From positions 62,001 to 126,000 of the forward strand of contig NZ_BDBK01000007.1 in assembly GCF_001612945.1 (NCBI RefSeq): a DNA stretch of 64,000 bases, written 5' to 3'. Positions within the stretch are counted from its first letter, which is position 1. Each line of letters begins with the position of its first letter. The notes below the pieces were generated by a model. That model did no database searches, was not told where the DNA came from, and saw only the letters and a program-made list of their open reading frames with translations. The stretch comes from Nocardia inohanensis NBRC 100128 (GTDB lineage Bacteria > Actinomycetota > Actinomycetes > Mycobacteriales > Mycobacteriaceae). The translations under genes were made by a program, and so were the position numbers. Positions 23,986 to 32,935 of this stretch are shown here, one piece after another.

Positions 23986-24195
23986 ATGGGCCGCGGCCGG
24001 GCTAAGGCAAAGCAGACCAAGGTCGCACGCGAGCTCAAGTACAGCTCGCCGTCGACCGACTTCACGAGCCTTCAGCGTGAGCTGTCGGGAAGTCCAGACT
24101 CGCACCGGAGTGGCAGTGTCATCTCCGACGAGCACGACACGAAAGAATCGTCGTCGAGCTGGGACGATGACAGCTACGACGACTGGCGTCGCTGA
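23986..24195 (+). CDS. DUF3073 protein
   Basis: A 69-residue hydrophilic protein with a basic first half (MGRGRAKAKQTKVARELKY) and an acidic, Ser-rich end (SSSSWDDDSYDDWRR). This is the DUF3073 family, found across actinobacteria next to purM (M. tuberculosis Rv0810c). The LKYSSPSTDFTSLQREL segment is the conserved core. Function unknown; the charge pattern suggests nucleic-acid or ribosome association. GAGGGGG precedes the ATG. Confidence 0.93.
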   Translation: MGRGRAKAKQTKVARELKYSSPSTDFTSLQRELSGSPDSHRSGSVISDEHDTKESSSSWDDDSYDDWRR

Positions 24196-24208
24196 CTCGG
24201 ATTAATCG

Positions 24209-24252
24209 GCGTGCTAGGGGGGAGGCCGAAACCGGCCTCCCCCCTAGCACGC
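24209..24252. terminator. Strong bidirectional terminator-like hairpin after DUF3073
   Basis: A perfect 20-bp stem (24209-24228 with 24233-24252), loop AAAC, contains GGGGGGAGGCCG/CGGCCTCCCCCC. It is the longest perfect stem among the terminators here and lies 14 nt after the DUF3073 stop. Confidence 0.8.
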
Positions 24253-24404
24253 TGACACACGCCGAGGCTCCGGCAATGTCGTGGGCTTTTCGAGGTACGC
24301 CGATGTCCCGCCCGGATGGACGGGACGTTGGTGGATTTTTGCTGTCCGTACCGATTCCCGCTGTGCGTAGGCGGTAATGCCGAGGCGGTCACCGAATACG
24401 AAAC

Positions 24405-24435
24405 GGCCCCGATCACTTTCGTGGTGATCGGGGCC
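24405..24435 (-). terminator. Terminator of purM
   Basis: GGCCCCGATCAC (24405-24416) pairs perfectly with GTGATCGGGGCC (24424-24435), and flanking GAAAC/GTTTC can extend it with one bulge. On the minus strand it lies 24 nt after the purM stop and leads into GTTTCGT. Confidence 0.75.
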
Positions 24436-24459
24436 GGTTTCGTTGCGGCTGAGCGCGAC

Positions 24460-25539
24460 TCAGAAGCGCGGGTGGTCGCCCACCAGGATGGCGCGTTCGG
24501 CGTCGGCGTCCTTGGCCTTCTTGACGGTGCCGAGGGTCCAGCAGTTGATGTGGCGGGCGGTGAGGACCGCGAGGGCGCGGTCGGCGTCCTCGGGGGCCAC
24601 CACGGCGACCATGCCGACACCCATATTGAAGGTCTTCTCCATTTCGACGCGCTCGACGCGGCCGCGCTGCGCGATCAGCTTGAAGACCGGGGCCGGGCTC
24701 CAGGTGCCGCGGTCCAGTTCGGCGACCAGGCCGGCCGGGAGCACGCGCGCCAGGTTGGCCGCCAGGCCGCCGCCGGTGACGTGCGAGAAGGTACGCACAT
24801 CGGTTTCGGCGATCAGCGCCAGGCAGTCCTTGGCGTAGATCTTGGTGGGCTCGAGCAGTTCCTCGCCCAGGGTGCGGCCGAATTCTTCGACGTGCCCGGC
24901 GAGGGACATGCGGTCGATGTCCAGCAGCACCTTGCGGGCCAGCGAGTAGCCGTTGGAGTGCAGGCCCGAGGAGCCCATGCCGATGACGACGTCGCCGGGG
25001 CGGACGCGGTCCGGGCCGAGCACGGCATCGGCTTCCACGACGCCCACGCCGGTGGCGGAGAGGTCGTAGTCGTCGGCGCCCATCAGGCCGGGGTGTTCGG
25101 CGGTCTCGCCACCGAGCAGCGCACAACCGGCCTGGACGCAGCCTTCGGCGATGCCGGCCACGATTTCGGCGACGCGTTCCGGGACCACCTTGCCGACGGC
25201 GATGTAGTCCTGGAGGAACAGCGGTTCGGCGCCGCACACCACCAGGTCGTCGACGACCATGGCGACCAGGTCGAGGCCGACGGTGTCGTGCTTGTCCATG
25301 GCCTGCGCGACGGCGATCTTGGTGCCGACGCCGTCGGTGGAGGCGGCCAGCAACGGCTCCTTGTAGCCGCCCTTCAGTGCGAACAGTCCGGCGAATCCGC
25401 CGAGTCCACCCTGCACCTCGGGCCGGCTGGCCTTCTTGGCCAGTGGCGCGAACAGTTCTACTGCCCGGTCGCCGGCTTCGATATCCACTCCGGCCGCCGC
25501 GTAGGAGGCACCGGCGCTGCTGGGTGTCTGTTCAGTCAT
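24460..25539 (-). CDS. purM: Phosphoribosylformylglycinamidine cyclo-ligase (AIR synthetase) PurM
   Basis: A 359-residue enzyme that closes the imidazole ring: FGAM + ATP gives AIR, the fifth step of purine synthesis. Landmarks are STDGVGTKIAVAQAM, LLGGETAEHPG, GMGSSGLHSNGYSLAR and HVTGGGLAANLARVLP. The ATG at 25539 is preferred to an in-frame TTG six codons upstream. Transcribed alone; the other purine genes lie further along the same strand. Confidence 0.97.
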   Translation of the reverse strand: MTEQTPSSAGASYAAAGVDIEAGDRAVELFAPLAKKASRPEVQGGLGGFAGLFALKGGYKEPLLAASTDGVGTKIAVAQAMDKHDTVGLDLVAMVVDDLVVCGAEPLFLQDYIAVGKVVPERVAEIVAGIAEGCVQAGCALLGGETAEHPGLMGADDYDLSATGVGVVEADAVLGPDRVRPGDVVIGMGSSGLHSNGYSLARKVLLDIDRMSLAGHVEEFGRTLGEELLEPTKIYAKDCLALIAETDVRTFSHVTGGGLAANLARVLPAGLVAELDRGTWSPAPVFKLIAQRGRVERVEMEKTFNMGVGMVAVVAPEDADRALAVLTARHINCWTLGTVKKAKDADAERAILVGDHPRF

Positions 25540-25638
25540 TGTCGGGGAGAGCTCCAAGCCGAATCGGTGGACAGATGCCTGCTCACGGTACCGGAGTCCG
25601 ATAACAGGCTCGCACCCGGAATGGTGTAGATGGCCGAA

Positions 25639-27348
25639 TCACTCGGTGTGGTCGGTGGCGAAGAGGGCGGCTGTCTCGGCTCGGCGGCGGCGTTGTTCGA
25701 TGGGGTCGGGGACGGGGACTGCGGCGACGAGGCGCCGGGTGTACTCCTGTCCGGGGTGGCGGAGGATTTCGTCGCGGGTGCCTTGTTCGACTATTTCGCC
25801 GTGGCGCAGGACGGCTATGCGATCGGCCAGTTGGTCTACGACGGCGAGGTCGTGGCTGATGAAGAGGCAGGCCCAGCCGCATTCGGCTTGGAGTTGGGCG
25901 AAGAGTTCGAGGACTTTCGCTTGGACGGAGACGTCCAGGGCGCTGGTCGGTTCGTCGGCGATGAGCAGGTCGGGGTTCAGGACCAGGGCGCGGGCGAGGC
26001 TGACGCGCTGGCGCTGGCCGCCGGAGAGTTCGTGGGGGTAGCGGCCTTCGGTGCCGGCGGGGAGTTGGACGTCGTCGAGCAGGTGGCGGACGCGGTCGCG
26101 GCGGCCGGCCCGATCGGTGGTGCGATGGACCACCAGGGGTTCGGCTATGCAATCGCCAACGGTGAGGCGGGGATTCAGGGAGGTGGCGGGGTCTTGGAAG
26201 ACGAAGCCGAGACGCTGGCGGACGGGGCGGAGGCGGCGTTCCGAGAGGCCGGTGAGTTCGGTGCCGAGGACCGACACCGAACCCGAAGTGGCTCTTTGCA
26301 ACACCGCCACGCAGCGGCCGATGGTGGATTTGCCGGAGCCGGATTCGCCGACCAGGCCCAGGGTTTCACCGCGGGCGATGGTGAAGCTCACGTTCGATAC
26401 GGCGCGGAAGGGCGGGCGGCCCAGGCCCCCGGAGAACTCGACCACGAGATCGCGTACTTCCAGAACGGTTTCGGCCGATGCCGCCGAGTCGCCCTGCGGC
26501 ACCGGCACTTCCGCCGCGCGATCCTCGGAGCCGAGGTGCGGGACGGCCGCCAGCAGCGCCCGGGTGTAGTCGGCGGCCGGTTCGGCGAAGAGCCGGTCGA
26601 CCGGCGCCTCCTCGACCACCCGGCCCGAACGCATCACCACCACACGATCGGCGAGGTCGGCCACCACGCCCATATTGTGGGTGATGAGCACGATGGCGCT
26701 GCCGATGCGATCGCGGAGATCCCGTAGCAGCTCCAGGATCTCGGCTTGGACGGTGACGTCCAAAGCCGTGGTCGGCTCGTCGGCGATGATCACCTTGGGC
26801 TCGCAGGCGATGGCGATGGCGATCACCACGCGCTGCTTCTGCCCGCCGGAGAGCTGATGCGGGTAGTAGTCCACCCGGCGTTCGGGTTCGGGCAGCCCGA
26901 CCGTGCGCAGTAGTTCCACCGCGCGCGCCCGGGCCGCCTTCCGGCTCAGATCCCGGTGCGCGCGCAGCGCTTCGGCGATCTGATACCCGACGGTGAACAG
27001 CGGGTCGAGCGCACTGCCAGGTTCCTGGAACACCATCGACACCGCACCCCCTCGTAGGGCGGTGAGTTGGCGTTCGCTCATGGCGGTGATCTCGTCGGTG
27101 CCCAGCCGCACCGTGCCACGTACCCGTGCGGTGCCCGGCAGCAACCCCATCGCGGTACGTGAGCTCACTGATTTTCCGGACCCGGATTCGCCGACCACGG
27201 CCAGCACCTCGCCCGGAAACACTTGGTAGGACACCTCGCTCACCGCGTGCACCGGCCCGGCGTCGGTGGCGAAGGTGACCGAGAGCGACTCCACCGAGAG
27301 CGCGGCCCGGCGCTCGGTCTCGGCGCCCGGCTGTGCGAGGTCAGTCAT
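25639..27348 (-). CDS. Dipeptide/oligopeptide ABC transporter, fused two-domain ATPase
   Basis: A 569-residue protein of two complete ATPase domains, equivalent to DppD and DppF in one chain. Domain 1 has GESGSGKS (near 55), [16 protein letters not shown] and [12 protein letters not shown]; domain 2 has [28 protein letters not shown] and [12 protein letters not shown]. It energises the two permeases encoded upstream; its ATG overlaps the end of the DppC-type gene by 8 nt. Last gene of a four-gene operon (binding protein, two permeases, ATPase). Confidence 0.95.
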   Translation of the reverse strand: MTDLAQPGAETERRAALSVESLSVTFATDAGPVHAVSEVSYQVFPGEVLAVVGESGSGKSVSSRTAMGLLPGTARVRGTVRLGTDEITAMSERQLTALRGGAVSMVFQEPGSALDPLFTVGYQIAEALRAHRDLSRKAARARAVELLRTVGLPEPERRVDYYPHQLSGGQKQRVVIAIAIACEPKVIIADEPTTALDVTVQAEILELLRDLRDRIGSAIVLITHNMGVVADLADRVVVMRSGRVVEEAPVDRLFAEPAADYTRALLAAVPHLGSEDRAAEVPVPQGDSAASAETVLEVRDLVVEFSGGLGRPPFRAVSNVSFTIARGETLGLVGESGSGKSTIGRCVAVLQRATSGSVSVLGTELTGLSERRLRPVRQRLGFVFQDPATSLNPRLTVGDCIAEPLVVHRTTDRAGRRDRVRHLLDDVQLPAGTEGRYPHELSGGQRQRVSLARALVLNPDLLIADEPTSALDVSVQAKVLELFAQLQAECGWACLFISHDLAVVDQLADRIAVLRHGEIVEQGTRDEILRHPGQEYTRRLVAAVPVPDPIEQRRRRAETAALFATDHTE

Positions 27349-28333
27349 CGCCGCTCTCCTTCGCGGTATCGGTGTTCACCGCGCGCCGGGTGCGCAACAG
27401 CGGATTGAACACCTCGTTGAGGCTCTCGCCGACCAGCGTCATCCCGAGCACCACGATGACGATCGCGGTGCCGGGGAAGATGCCCGGCCACCAGGTGCCG
27501 TTGGCCACCCCGGGCATGGACTTGTTGAGGTCGTAACCCCATTCGGCCGCCTGGGTGGGTTCGATGCCGAAGCCGAGGAACCCGAGCCCCGCCAGCGTCA
27601 GGATCGCTTCCGCGCCGTTGAGCGTGATGATCACCGGCAGCGACTGGGTGACGTTGGCGAGGATGTGCCGGAACAGGATTCGCGGTGTGGACGCCCCGCT
27701 GACCCGCGCGGCGTCCACATACGGTTCGTGTTTGACCACGGCCGTCGCATTGCGCACCACCCGGAAGTACTGCGGCACGAAGATGACGGTGATGGCGATG
27801 GCCGTGGCCAGCACCCCGCCGATCCGGCTGGACTGCCCGCCCGCCACGCCGATGGAGACCGCGATGGCCAGCAGCAGCGACGGGAAGGCGTACATGGCGT
27901 CCATGAACAGCACCAGCACCCGGTCCACCCAGCCGCCGAGATAGCCGGAGACCAATCCGAGTGGGACACCGGCCAGTAGCGACAGCACCAGCGACACCGC
28001 GATCACCGACAGCGCGGTGCGGGCCCCGAACACGACCCGGGAGAACACGTCCTCCCCGCGGATCGAGGTCCCGAACCAGTGCTGTGCGTTCGGTGCCTGA
28101 TCGGTCCCGAATTTCACTCCGTCCGCAGCGGTCTGGGCGAAGTCGTAGGGCGCGATGAGCGGCGCGAACACCGCCGCGATCAGGAACAGCGCGATCAGCC
28201 CGAGCCCGAATATCAAGGTGGCGCGCTGCAATCCGTGCGTCAGGCCGAACAGCCGCAGCCCGGGGATGCCGCGTTTGCCGCGCAGTGCGAGCGGGGCGAC
28301 CGAGGGTTCGGTCACCACTTCCGGTGCTGTCAT
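27341..28333 (-). CDS. Dipeptide/oligopeptide ABC transporter permease (DppC type)
   Basis: A 330-residue permease with an N-terminal cytoplasmic stretch, a first helix (about 38-60) and the five-helix domain. It has the family markers HWFGTSIRGEDVFSRVVFGART, EPYVDAARVSGAS (EAA loop) and AILTLAGLGFLGFGIEP. ATG 28333 shares a base with the stop of the DppB gene (TGATG). Substrate is probably short peptides. Confidence 0.95.
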   Translation of the reverse strand: MTAPEVVTEPSVAPLALRGKRGIPGLRLFGLTHGLQRATLIFGLGLIALFLIAAVFAPLIAPYDFAQTAADGVKFGTDQAPNAQHWFGTSIRGEDVFSRVVFGARTALSVIAVSLVLSLLAGVPLGLVSGYLGGWVDRVLVLFMDAMYAFPSLLLAIAVSIGVAGGQSSRIGGVLATAIAITVIFVPQYFRVVRNATAVVKHEPYVDAARVSGASTPRILFRHILANVTQSLPVIITLNGAEAILTLAGLGFLGFGIEPTQAAEWGYDLNKSMPGVANGTWWPGIFPGTAIVIVVLGMTLVGESLNEVFNPLLRTRRAVNTDTAKESGDD

Positions 28334-29358
28334 CAGAACCTCACCCTCGGGTCGACGAAGGCCACGATCACGTCCACCAGGAAGCTCATCACCGCCACCA
28401 CCACGGCGAGGAACGCCACGATGCCTTGCACGGCGACGAAATCGCGCAGCGCCAGGTATTCGGTGAGCTGGTAGCCGAGGCCCTTCCATTCGAAGGTGCG
28501 CTCGGTGAGGACGGCGCCGCCGAGCATCATGGCGATGTACATGCCCATCACGGTCACGATGGGGATCAGGGCATTGCGGAAGGCGTGCCGCCCGGTCACC
28601 ACGCGTTCGGAGAGGCCGCGGGCCCGGGCGGCGTCGACGTAGTCGGCGCGCAGGGTCTGGATCAGGTTGATCCGGACCAGGCGCAGGAACACCCCCGCGG
28701 TGAGCAGGCCGAGCGCGATGGCCGGCAGCACAGCGTGTTTCAGCACATCGACGAGGTGGTCGGTGTCCCCGTACAGGATGGCGTCGATGACCAGGATGTT
28801 CGTCCGCGGCGACACATTGTGCAGGTCCAGCTCCACCACCGTCGAGGCGCGCCCGGATACCGGCAGCCAGCCGAGCTTCACCGAGAACAGCAGTTTGAGC
28901 AGCAGACCCACGAAGAACACCGGGGCCGCGTAGGCGAGGATCGCGAACAGGCGCAATCCCACATCGGCGGCCCGGTCCCGGTGTGTGGCCGCGAACCGGC
29001 CCAGCGGGATCCCGACCAGGAACGCCACCAGCAGCGCCCAGAACACCAATTCCAGGGTGGCCGCGCCGTATTCGATGATGACATCGCTGACGGCCCGATT
29101 GTCCTGGGAGCGCCCGAGATCGCCGCGCGCGAGCCGCGAGATGTACTCCCAGTACTGGGTGAGCAGTGGCCGATCCAGGCCCGCCGCGTGTTTGCGCGCG
29201 GCGAGCTGATCGGGTGGCAGGCGGCCCCCGAGCGCCGCCGTGATCGGATCGCCCACCACCCGCATCAGGAAGAACACGACGGTCACCAGGATCCAGGTGG
29301 TGGGCACGATCAGCAGCAGCCGTACCCCGAGGTACCGCAGCAGGCGGCCGGAGATCAC
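28333..29358 (-). CDS. Dipeptide/oligopeptide ABC transporter permease (DppB type)
   Basis: A 341-residue permease starting MISGRLLRYLGVRLL, with a large extracytoplasmic loop and the EAA-type loop LRADYVDAARARGLSERVV and GRHAFRNALIPIVTVMG. The GTG start overlaps the stop of the binding-protein gene (GTGA). Confidence 0.95.
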   Translation of the reverse strand: MISGRLLRYLGVRLLLIVPTTWILVTVVFFLMRVVGDPITAALGGRLPPDQLAARKHAAGLDRPLLTQYWEYISRLARGDLGRSQDNRAVSDVIIEYGAATLELVFWALLVAFLVGIPLGRFAATHRDRAADVGLRLFAILAYAAPVFFVGLLLKLLFSVKLGWLPVSGRASTVVELDLHNVSPRTNILVIDAILYGDTDHLVDVLKHAVLPAIALGLLTAGVFLRLVRINLIQTLRADYVDAARARGLSERVVTGRHAFRNALIPIVTVMGMYIAMMLGGAVLTERTFEWKGLGYQLTEYLALRDFVAVQGIVAFLAVVVAVMSFLVDVIVAFVDPRVRF

Positions 29359-30944
29359 TTGCTGATCACACCGAACCGGAACTTGAACGACGGATCGAGG
29401 GTGTTCTCGACCCCGTGCACGTTCTTGGCCGCGACGGCGATGGACTTACCCGACAGCAGCGGGATGATCGGCAGGAAATCGCTTGCGAGCGAACGCTGTA
29501 CGGTCGCCAGCGCTGTCAATCGCTTGGCATTGTCGGGTTCGGTGACCTCGGCCAGCAGCTCGGCGGTGATGCGCGGATCCTCGAAGTGCGATTGCAGCAT
29601 ATTGTTCGGCGCGAAGAACGGGGTCAGGTAGTCGTCGGCGTCCGGGTAGTCCGGGAACCAGCCGAATTGGAAGATCGGGTAGCTGTCGCGGGCGCGTTCC
29701 TTCTGGTACGAAACCCATTCGGTGGATTGCAGATTCACCTTGAACAGCCCGCTGGCCTCCAGCTGCGATTTGATCGCCGCGTACTCCTCCGAACTGGAGG
29801 GGCCGTAATGGTCGGAGTTGTACTGGATGTTCAGCGCCAGCGGCGTGGTGACCCCGGCGTCGGCCAGGAATTTGGCCGCCTGATCCTTGTTGGGTTTGGC
29901 CCCGTAGATCTCCTTGAACGGCTCGGTCGCGCCGACGACGCCTTCCGGCACGGACGAATACGCCGGCGCCCAGGTGCCCTTGTAGACGTCGGCGGCGAGC
30001 GCGTCCCGGTCCACGATGGAGGCGATGGCCTTGCGAATGCCCAGCTTCTGCGCGGGGGTATTGCCCGGCATGGTGTTGAAGTTGAACACGATGTACCGCA
30101 GCTGCCCGCCCGGCCCGGACAGCACGTTCACCTTGTCGCTGCCGCGCAGCGAGTCGATGTCGGTGGGGGTGAGGGTGTTGTAGGCGACGTCGATATCACC
30201 GCGCTGCACATCGAGTTTCAGGTTCTCCGAAGCCGCGTAGTACTTCATCGAGACCTTCTCGGTCTTCGGCTTGCCGAACAGCCCGTTGTAATCCGGATTC
30301 GCCTGGTAGGCAACGAGTTTGTTCTTGTCGTAGCTGGTGATGGTGTACGGCCCGGAGAACGGCTTGGCCTTCACCACGTCCGCGTCCTCGAGCAGTTTGT
30401 CCTTGGGGAACACCTGCTCGTCCACGATGGCCCCGGCCTGGGTGGGCAGGATGGCCGCGAAGGTCTGGTCGTTGGCGACCTTCAGCGTGAAATCGACGGT
30501 GAGATCGTCCTTGGCCTCGGTCTTCTGGAGGTTTCCGATCAGCGAGGCGGGGCCGTTGGGGTCGTTGATGCCGAGCATGCGATCGAAGGAGAAGACCACG
30601 CTCTTGCTGGTCAGCGCATGGCCGTTGGCGAATTTCAGGCCGGGTTTGAGCTTGCAGGTGTAGACGGTGGGGCTGCTGAACTCGCACTTCTCGGCGGCGT
30701 CGGGTTTCGGAACCGCCTCGCCCGGAGCGAAATTCATCAGGAACTGGTAGACCTGCGTCTCCACCATGAGCGACCCGTTGTCGTAGGCCGCGGCGGGATC
30801 GAGGGCGAAGATCTTGTCGGTCGTGCCGATCACCAGACCCGCGCCGCCCCCTCCGTCGTCATTGGTCCGTCCGGATCCGCATCCCGCGACCGCCGCTACT
30901 ACGAGGCTCGCAAGACCCACTGCCGCAACACTTCTAGCGCGCAT
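29355..30944 (-). CDS. Peptide-binding lipoprotein (SBP family 5)
   Basis: A 529-residue solute receptor. A signal peptide ends in the lipobox VAGC (Cys21), followed by a Gly/Asp linker and the family-5 fold (GTTDKIFALDPAAAYDNGS, KLKPGLKFANGHALTSKSVVFSFDRM, FQFGWFPDYPDADDYLTPFF). It delivers ligand to the DppBC-type permeases. ATG 30944 begins the signal peptide; longer frames would spoil it. A 16-bp palindrome lies 89 nt upstream. Confidence 0.93.
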   Translation of the reverse strand: MRARSVAAVGLASLVVAAVAGCGSGRTNDDGGGGAGLVIGTTDKIFALDPAAAYDNGSLMVETQVYQFLMNFAPGEAVPKPDAAEKCEFSSPTVYTCKLKPGLKFANGHALTSKSVVFSFDRMLGINDPNGPASLIGNLQKTEAKDDLTVDFTLKVANDQTFAAILPTQAGAIVDEQVFPKDKLLEDADVVKAKPFSGPYTITSYDKNKLVAYQANPDYNGLFGKPKTEKVSMKYYAASENLKLDVQRGDIDVAYNTLTPTDIDSLRGSDKVNVLSGPGGQLRYIVFNFNTMPGNTPAQKLGIRKAIASIVDRDALAADVYKGTWAPAYSSVPEGVVGATEPFKEIYGAKPNKDQAAKFLADAGVTTPLALNIQYNSDHYGPSSSEEYAAIKSQLEASGLFKVNLQSTEWVSYQKERARDSYPIFQFGWFPDYPDADDYLTPFFAPNNMLQSHFEDPRITAELLAEVTEPDNAKRLTALATVQRSLASDFLPIIPLLSGKSIAVAAKNVHGVENTLDPSFKFRFGVISK

Positions 30945-31032
30945 ACTGCACCACTTTCGACACGCAGCGCACAGGCCCGGGTGACGGTCCCGCCGCGCCG
31001 CGGTGGACTTCGTTTGGCTGGGCACAGTATCG

Positions 31033-31048
31033 GCCGGTTATAACCGGC
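31033..31048 (-). promoter_or_regulatory. Perfect palindrome GCCGGTTATAACCGGC before the peptide transporter operon
   Basis: A 16-bp perfect palindrome whose centre (TTATAA) could also be a -10 element. Its place upstream of the first gene of the operon suits a repressor operator. No regulator gene is adjacent. Confidence 0.55.
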
Positions 31049-31192
31049 ATGTTGCCTTTACGAACAAACAGATCAGATTTTCTACGGGTGCTCGAGCAGG
31101 CCGTTGTCGCTTCTGCGCCAACCACTTCGGCGCAAATATGCCGACAAATCGGGCCTGACGTGGGCGAATCCTGGACACCCGCACAACAGTTC

Positions 31193-31221
31193 GGCCCGCC
31201 CGCGGAGACCGCGGACGGGCC
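31193..31221 (-). terminator. Terminator of purF
   Basis: GGCCCG-C-CCGCGG (31193-31205) pairs with CCGCGG-A-CGGGCC (31209-31221) apart from one mismatch, loop AGA. It lies 38 nt after the purF stop on the minus strand. The rest of the 315-bp gap 30945-31259 holds only the transporter promoter region. Confidence 0.7.
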
Positions 31222-31259
31222 GGACGGCCGAAGAAGTTACGGCGGTGGTGATTACGCGA

Positions 31260-32822
31260 CTACGGGCGGCTCAGCGCGCTCGCGTTCGCATTGTCGGCCA
31301 GCAGGGTGGCCTCGGACGTATTGGAGAGCATGCCCTCCAGCACGTTCTTGCCGATGGCCGCCTCGGTCGGCAACGCGATCGGGTAGTCGCCGTCGAAACA
31401 GGCGCAGCACAACCGCGAGCGCGGCTGCTCGGTGGCGGCCACCATGCCCTCGAGCGAGATGTACCCGAGGCTGTCCGCGCCGATGGACCGGCGGACATTG
31501 TCGACCATCTCGTCGAGATTGTCGGCGGCACTGCCGGGTCCGGTGCTGTTGGCGATCAACTCCGCGGGCGAGGCGAAGTCGATGCCGTAGAAGCACGGCC
31601 ACTTGACCGGCGGCGAGGCGATCCGCACATGGATCTCCAAGGCGCCCGCCTCGCGCAGCATGCGGATCAAGGCGCGCTGGGTATTGCCGCGCACGATCGA
31701 GTCGTCGACCACGATGAGCCGCTTACCGCGAATCACCTCGCGCAGCGGGTTCAGCTTGAGCCGGATGCCGAGCTGGCGAATGGTCTGGCTGGGCTGGATG
31801 AAGGTGCGGCCCACATAGGCGTTCTTCATCAGGCCCTGGCCGTAGGGCACGCCCGAGCCCTGCGCGTAACCGACCGCGGCGGGGGTGCCGGACTCCGGTA
31901 CCGGGATCACCAGATCGGCCTCGATGGGGTGTTCGGCGGCCAGGCGGCGGCCGATATCCACGCGGGTGGCGTGCACGGACCGACCGGAAATGGTGGAGTC
32001 CGGCCGGGCCAGGTAGACGAATTCGAAGACGCAGCCCTTGGGCTCCGGATTGGCGAAGCGCAGCGAGCGCACCCCCTCGGCGTCGATCGCCAGCAGTTCG
32101 CCCGGCTCGATCTCGCGAACGAAGGCCGCGCCGACGATATCGAGTGCGGCGGTTTCGCTGGCAACCACCCAGCCGCGATCCAGGCGGCCCAGGCAGAGCG
32201 GGCGCACCCCGTGCGGATCACGGGCGGCGTACAGCGTGTGCTCGTCCATGAAGGTCAGGCAGAAGGCGCCGCGCAGCGTCGGCAGCAGCTCCATGGCGGC
32301 CTGCTCGATGCTCTTGTCGGCGGCGGCGTGCGCCAGCAGCGCGGTCACCACATCCGAGTCCGAGGTGGCGGCCATGCTCCCGGCGAGACGGCCGGAGATC
32401 AGTCCGGCTTCCCGTGCGCGCGCGCTCAATTCGGCGGTGTTCACGAGATTACCGTTGTGGCCCAAGGCGATTCCGGTGCCCACCGCGGTGGTGCGAAAGA
32501 TCGGCTGCGCGTTCTCCCAGGTGGTGGAACCGGTGGTGGAGTAACGACAGTGACCGACCGCGACATGTCCGGGCATGGCCGCGAGGGTCTGTTCGTCGAA
32601 AACCTGGGAGACCAGGCCGAGATCCTTGAAGACCAGCACCTGCGAGCCGTCGGCGACGGCGATACCGGCCGCCTCCTGACCGCGATGCTGTAGTGCGTAG
32701 AGTCCGTAGTACGTGAGCTTGGCCACATCCTCGCCCGGGGCCCAGACACCGAAAACACCGCATTCTTCACGCGGTTCGTTCTCGTCCTGGTCGGAGGTGA
32801 TGGCAGCGGGGGGCAGAGTCAC
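31260..32822 (-). CDS. purF: Amidophosphoribosyltransferase PurF
   Basis: A 520-residue enzyme of the first committed purine step: PRPP + glutamine gives phosphoribosylamine. It has a 20-residue propeptide before the catalytic Cys21 (REECGVFGVWAPGEDVAK), the class-II amidotransferase domain, and a PRTase domain with VDDSIVRGNTQRALI as PRPP loop. Cysteines in PCFYGIDFASP and RLCCACFDGDYP fit the 4Fe-4S ligands of the Bacillus-type enzyme. GTG 32822 is chosen because GGGAG lies 6 nt upstream. Confidence 0.96.
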   Translation of the reverse strand: MTLPPAAITSDQDENEPREECGVFGVWAPGEDVAKLTYYGLYALQHRGQEAAGIAVADGSQVLVFKDLGLVSQVFDEQTLAAMPGHVAVGHCRYSTTGSTTWENAQPIFRTTAVGTGIALGHNGNLVNTAELSARAREAGLISGRLAGSMAATSDSDVVTALLAHAAADKSIEQAAMELLPTLRGAFCLTFMDEHTLYAARDPHGVRPLCLGRLDRGWVVASETAALDIVGAAFVREIEPGELLAIDAEGVRSLRFANPEPKGCVFEFVYLARPDSTISGRSVHATRVDIGRRLAAEHPIEADLVIPVPESGTPAAVGYAQGSGVPYGQGLMKNAYVGRTFIQPSQTIRQLGIRLKLNPLREVIRGKRLIVVDDSIVRGNTQRALIRMLREAGALEIHVRIASPPVKWPCFYGIDFASPAELIANSTGPGSAADNLDEMVDNVRRSIGADSLGYISLEGMVAATEQPRSRLCCACFDGDYPIALPTEAAIGKNVLEGMLSNTSEATLLADNANASALSRP

Positions 32823-32922
32823 CAGTTGCTCCCTGTTCGGCGGGCGGGGGGCACGAGCCAGTCTACGGCTCGCCATAAAACCAACGCGCGCCGGTTACCC
32901 CTGATTCCTCCGCGTTTGCTGC

Positions 32923-32928
32923 TAGCGT
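32923..32928 (+). promoter_or_regulatory. -10 box TAGCGT, leaderless start of the YhgE/Pip-like gene
   Basis: TAGCGT is followed by 7 nt and then GTG 32936. Confidence 0.5.
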
Positions 32929-32935
32929 CCGGAAC

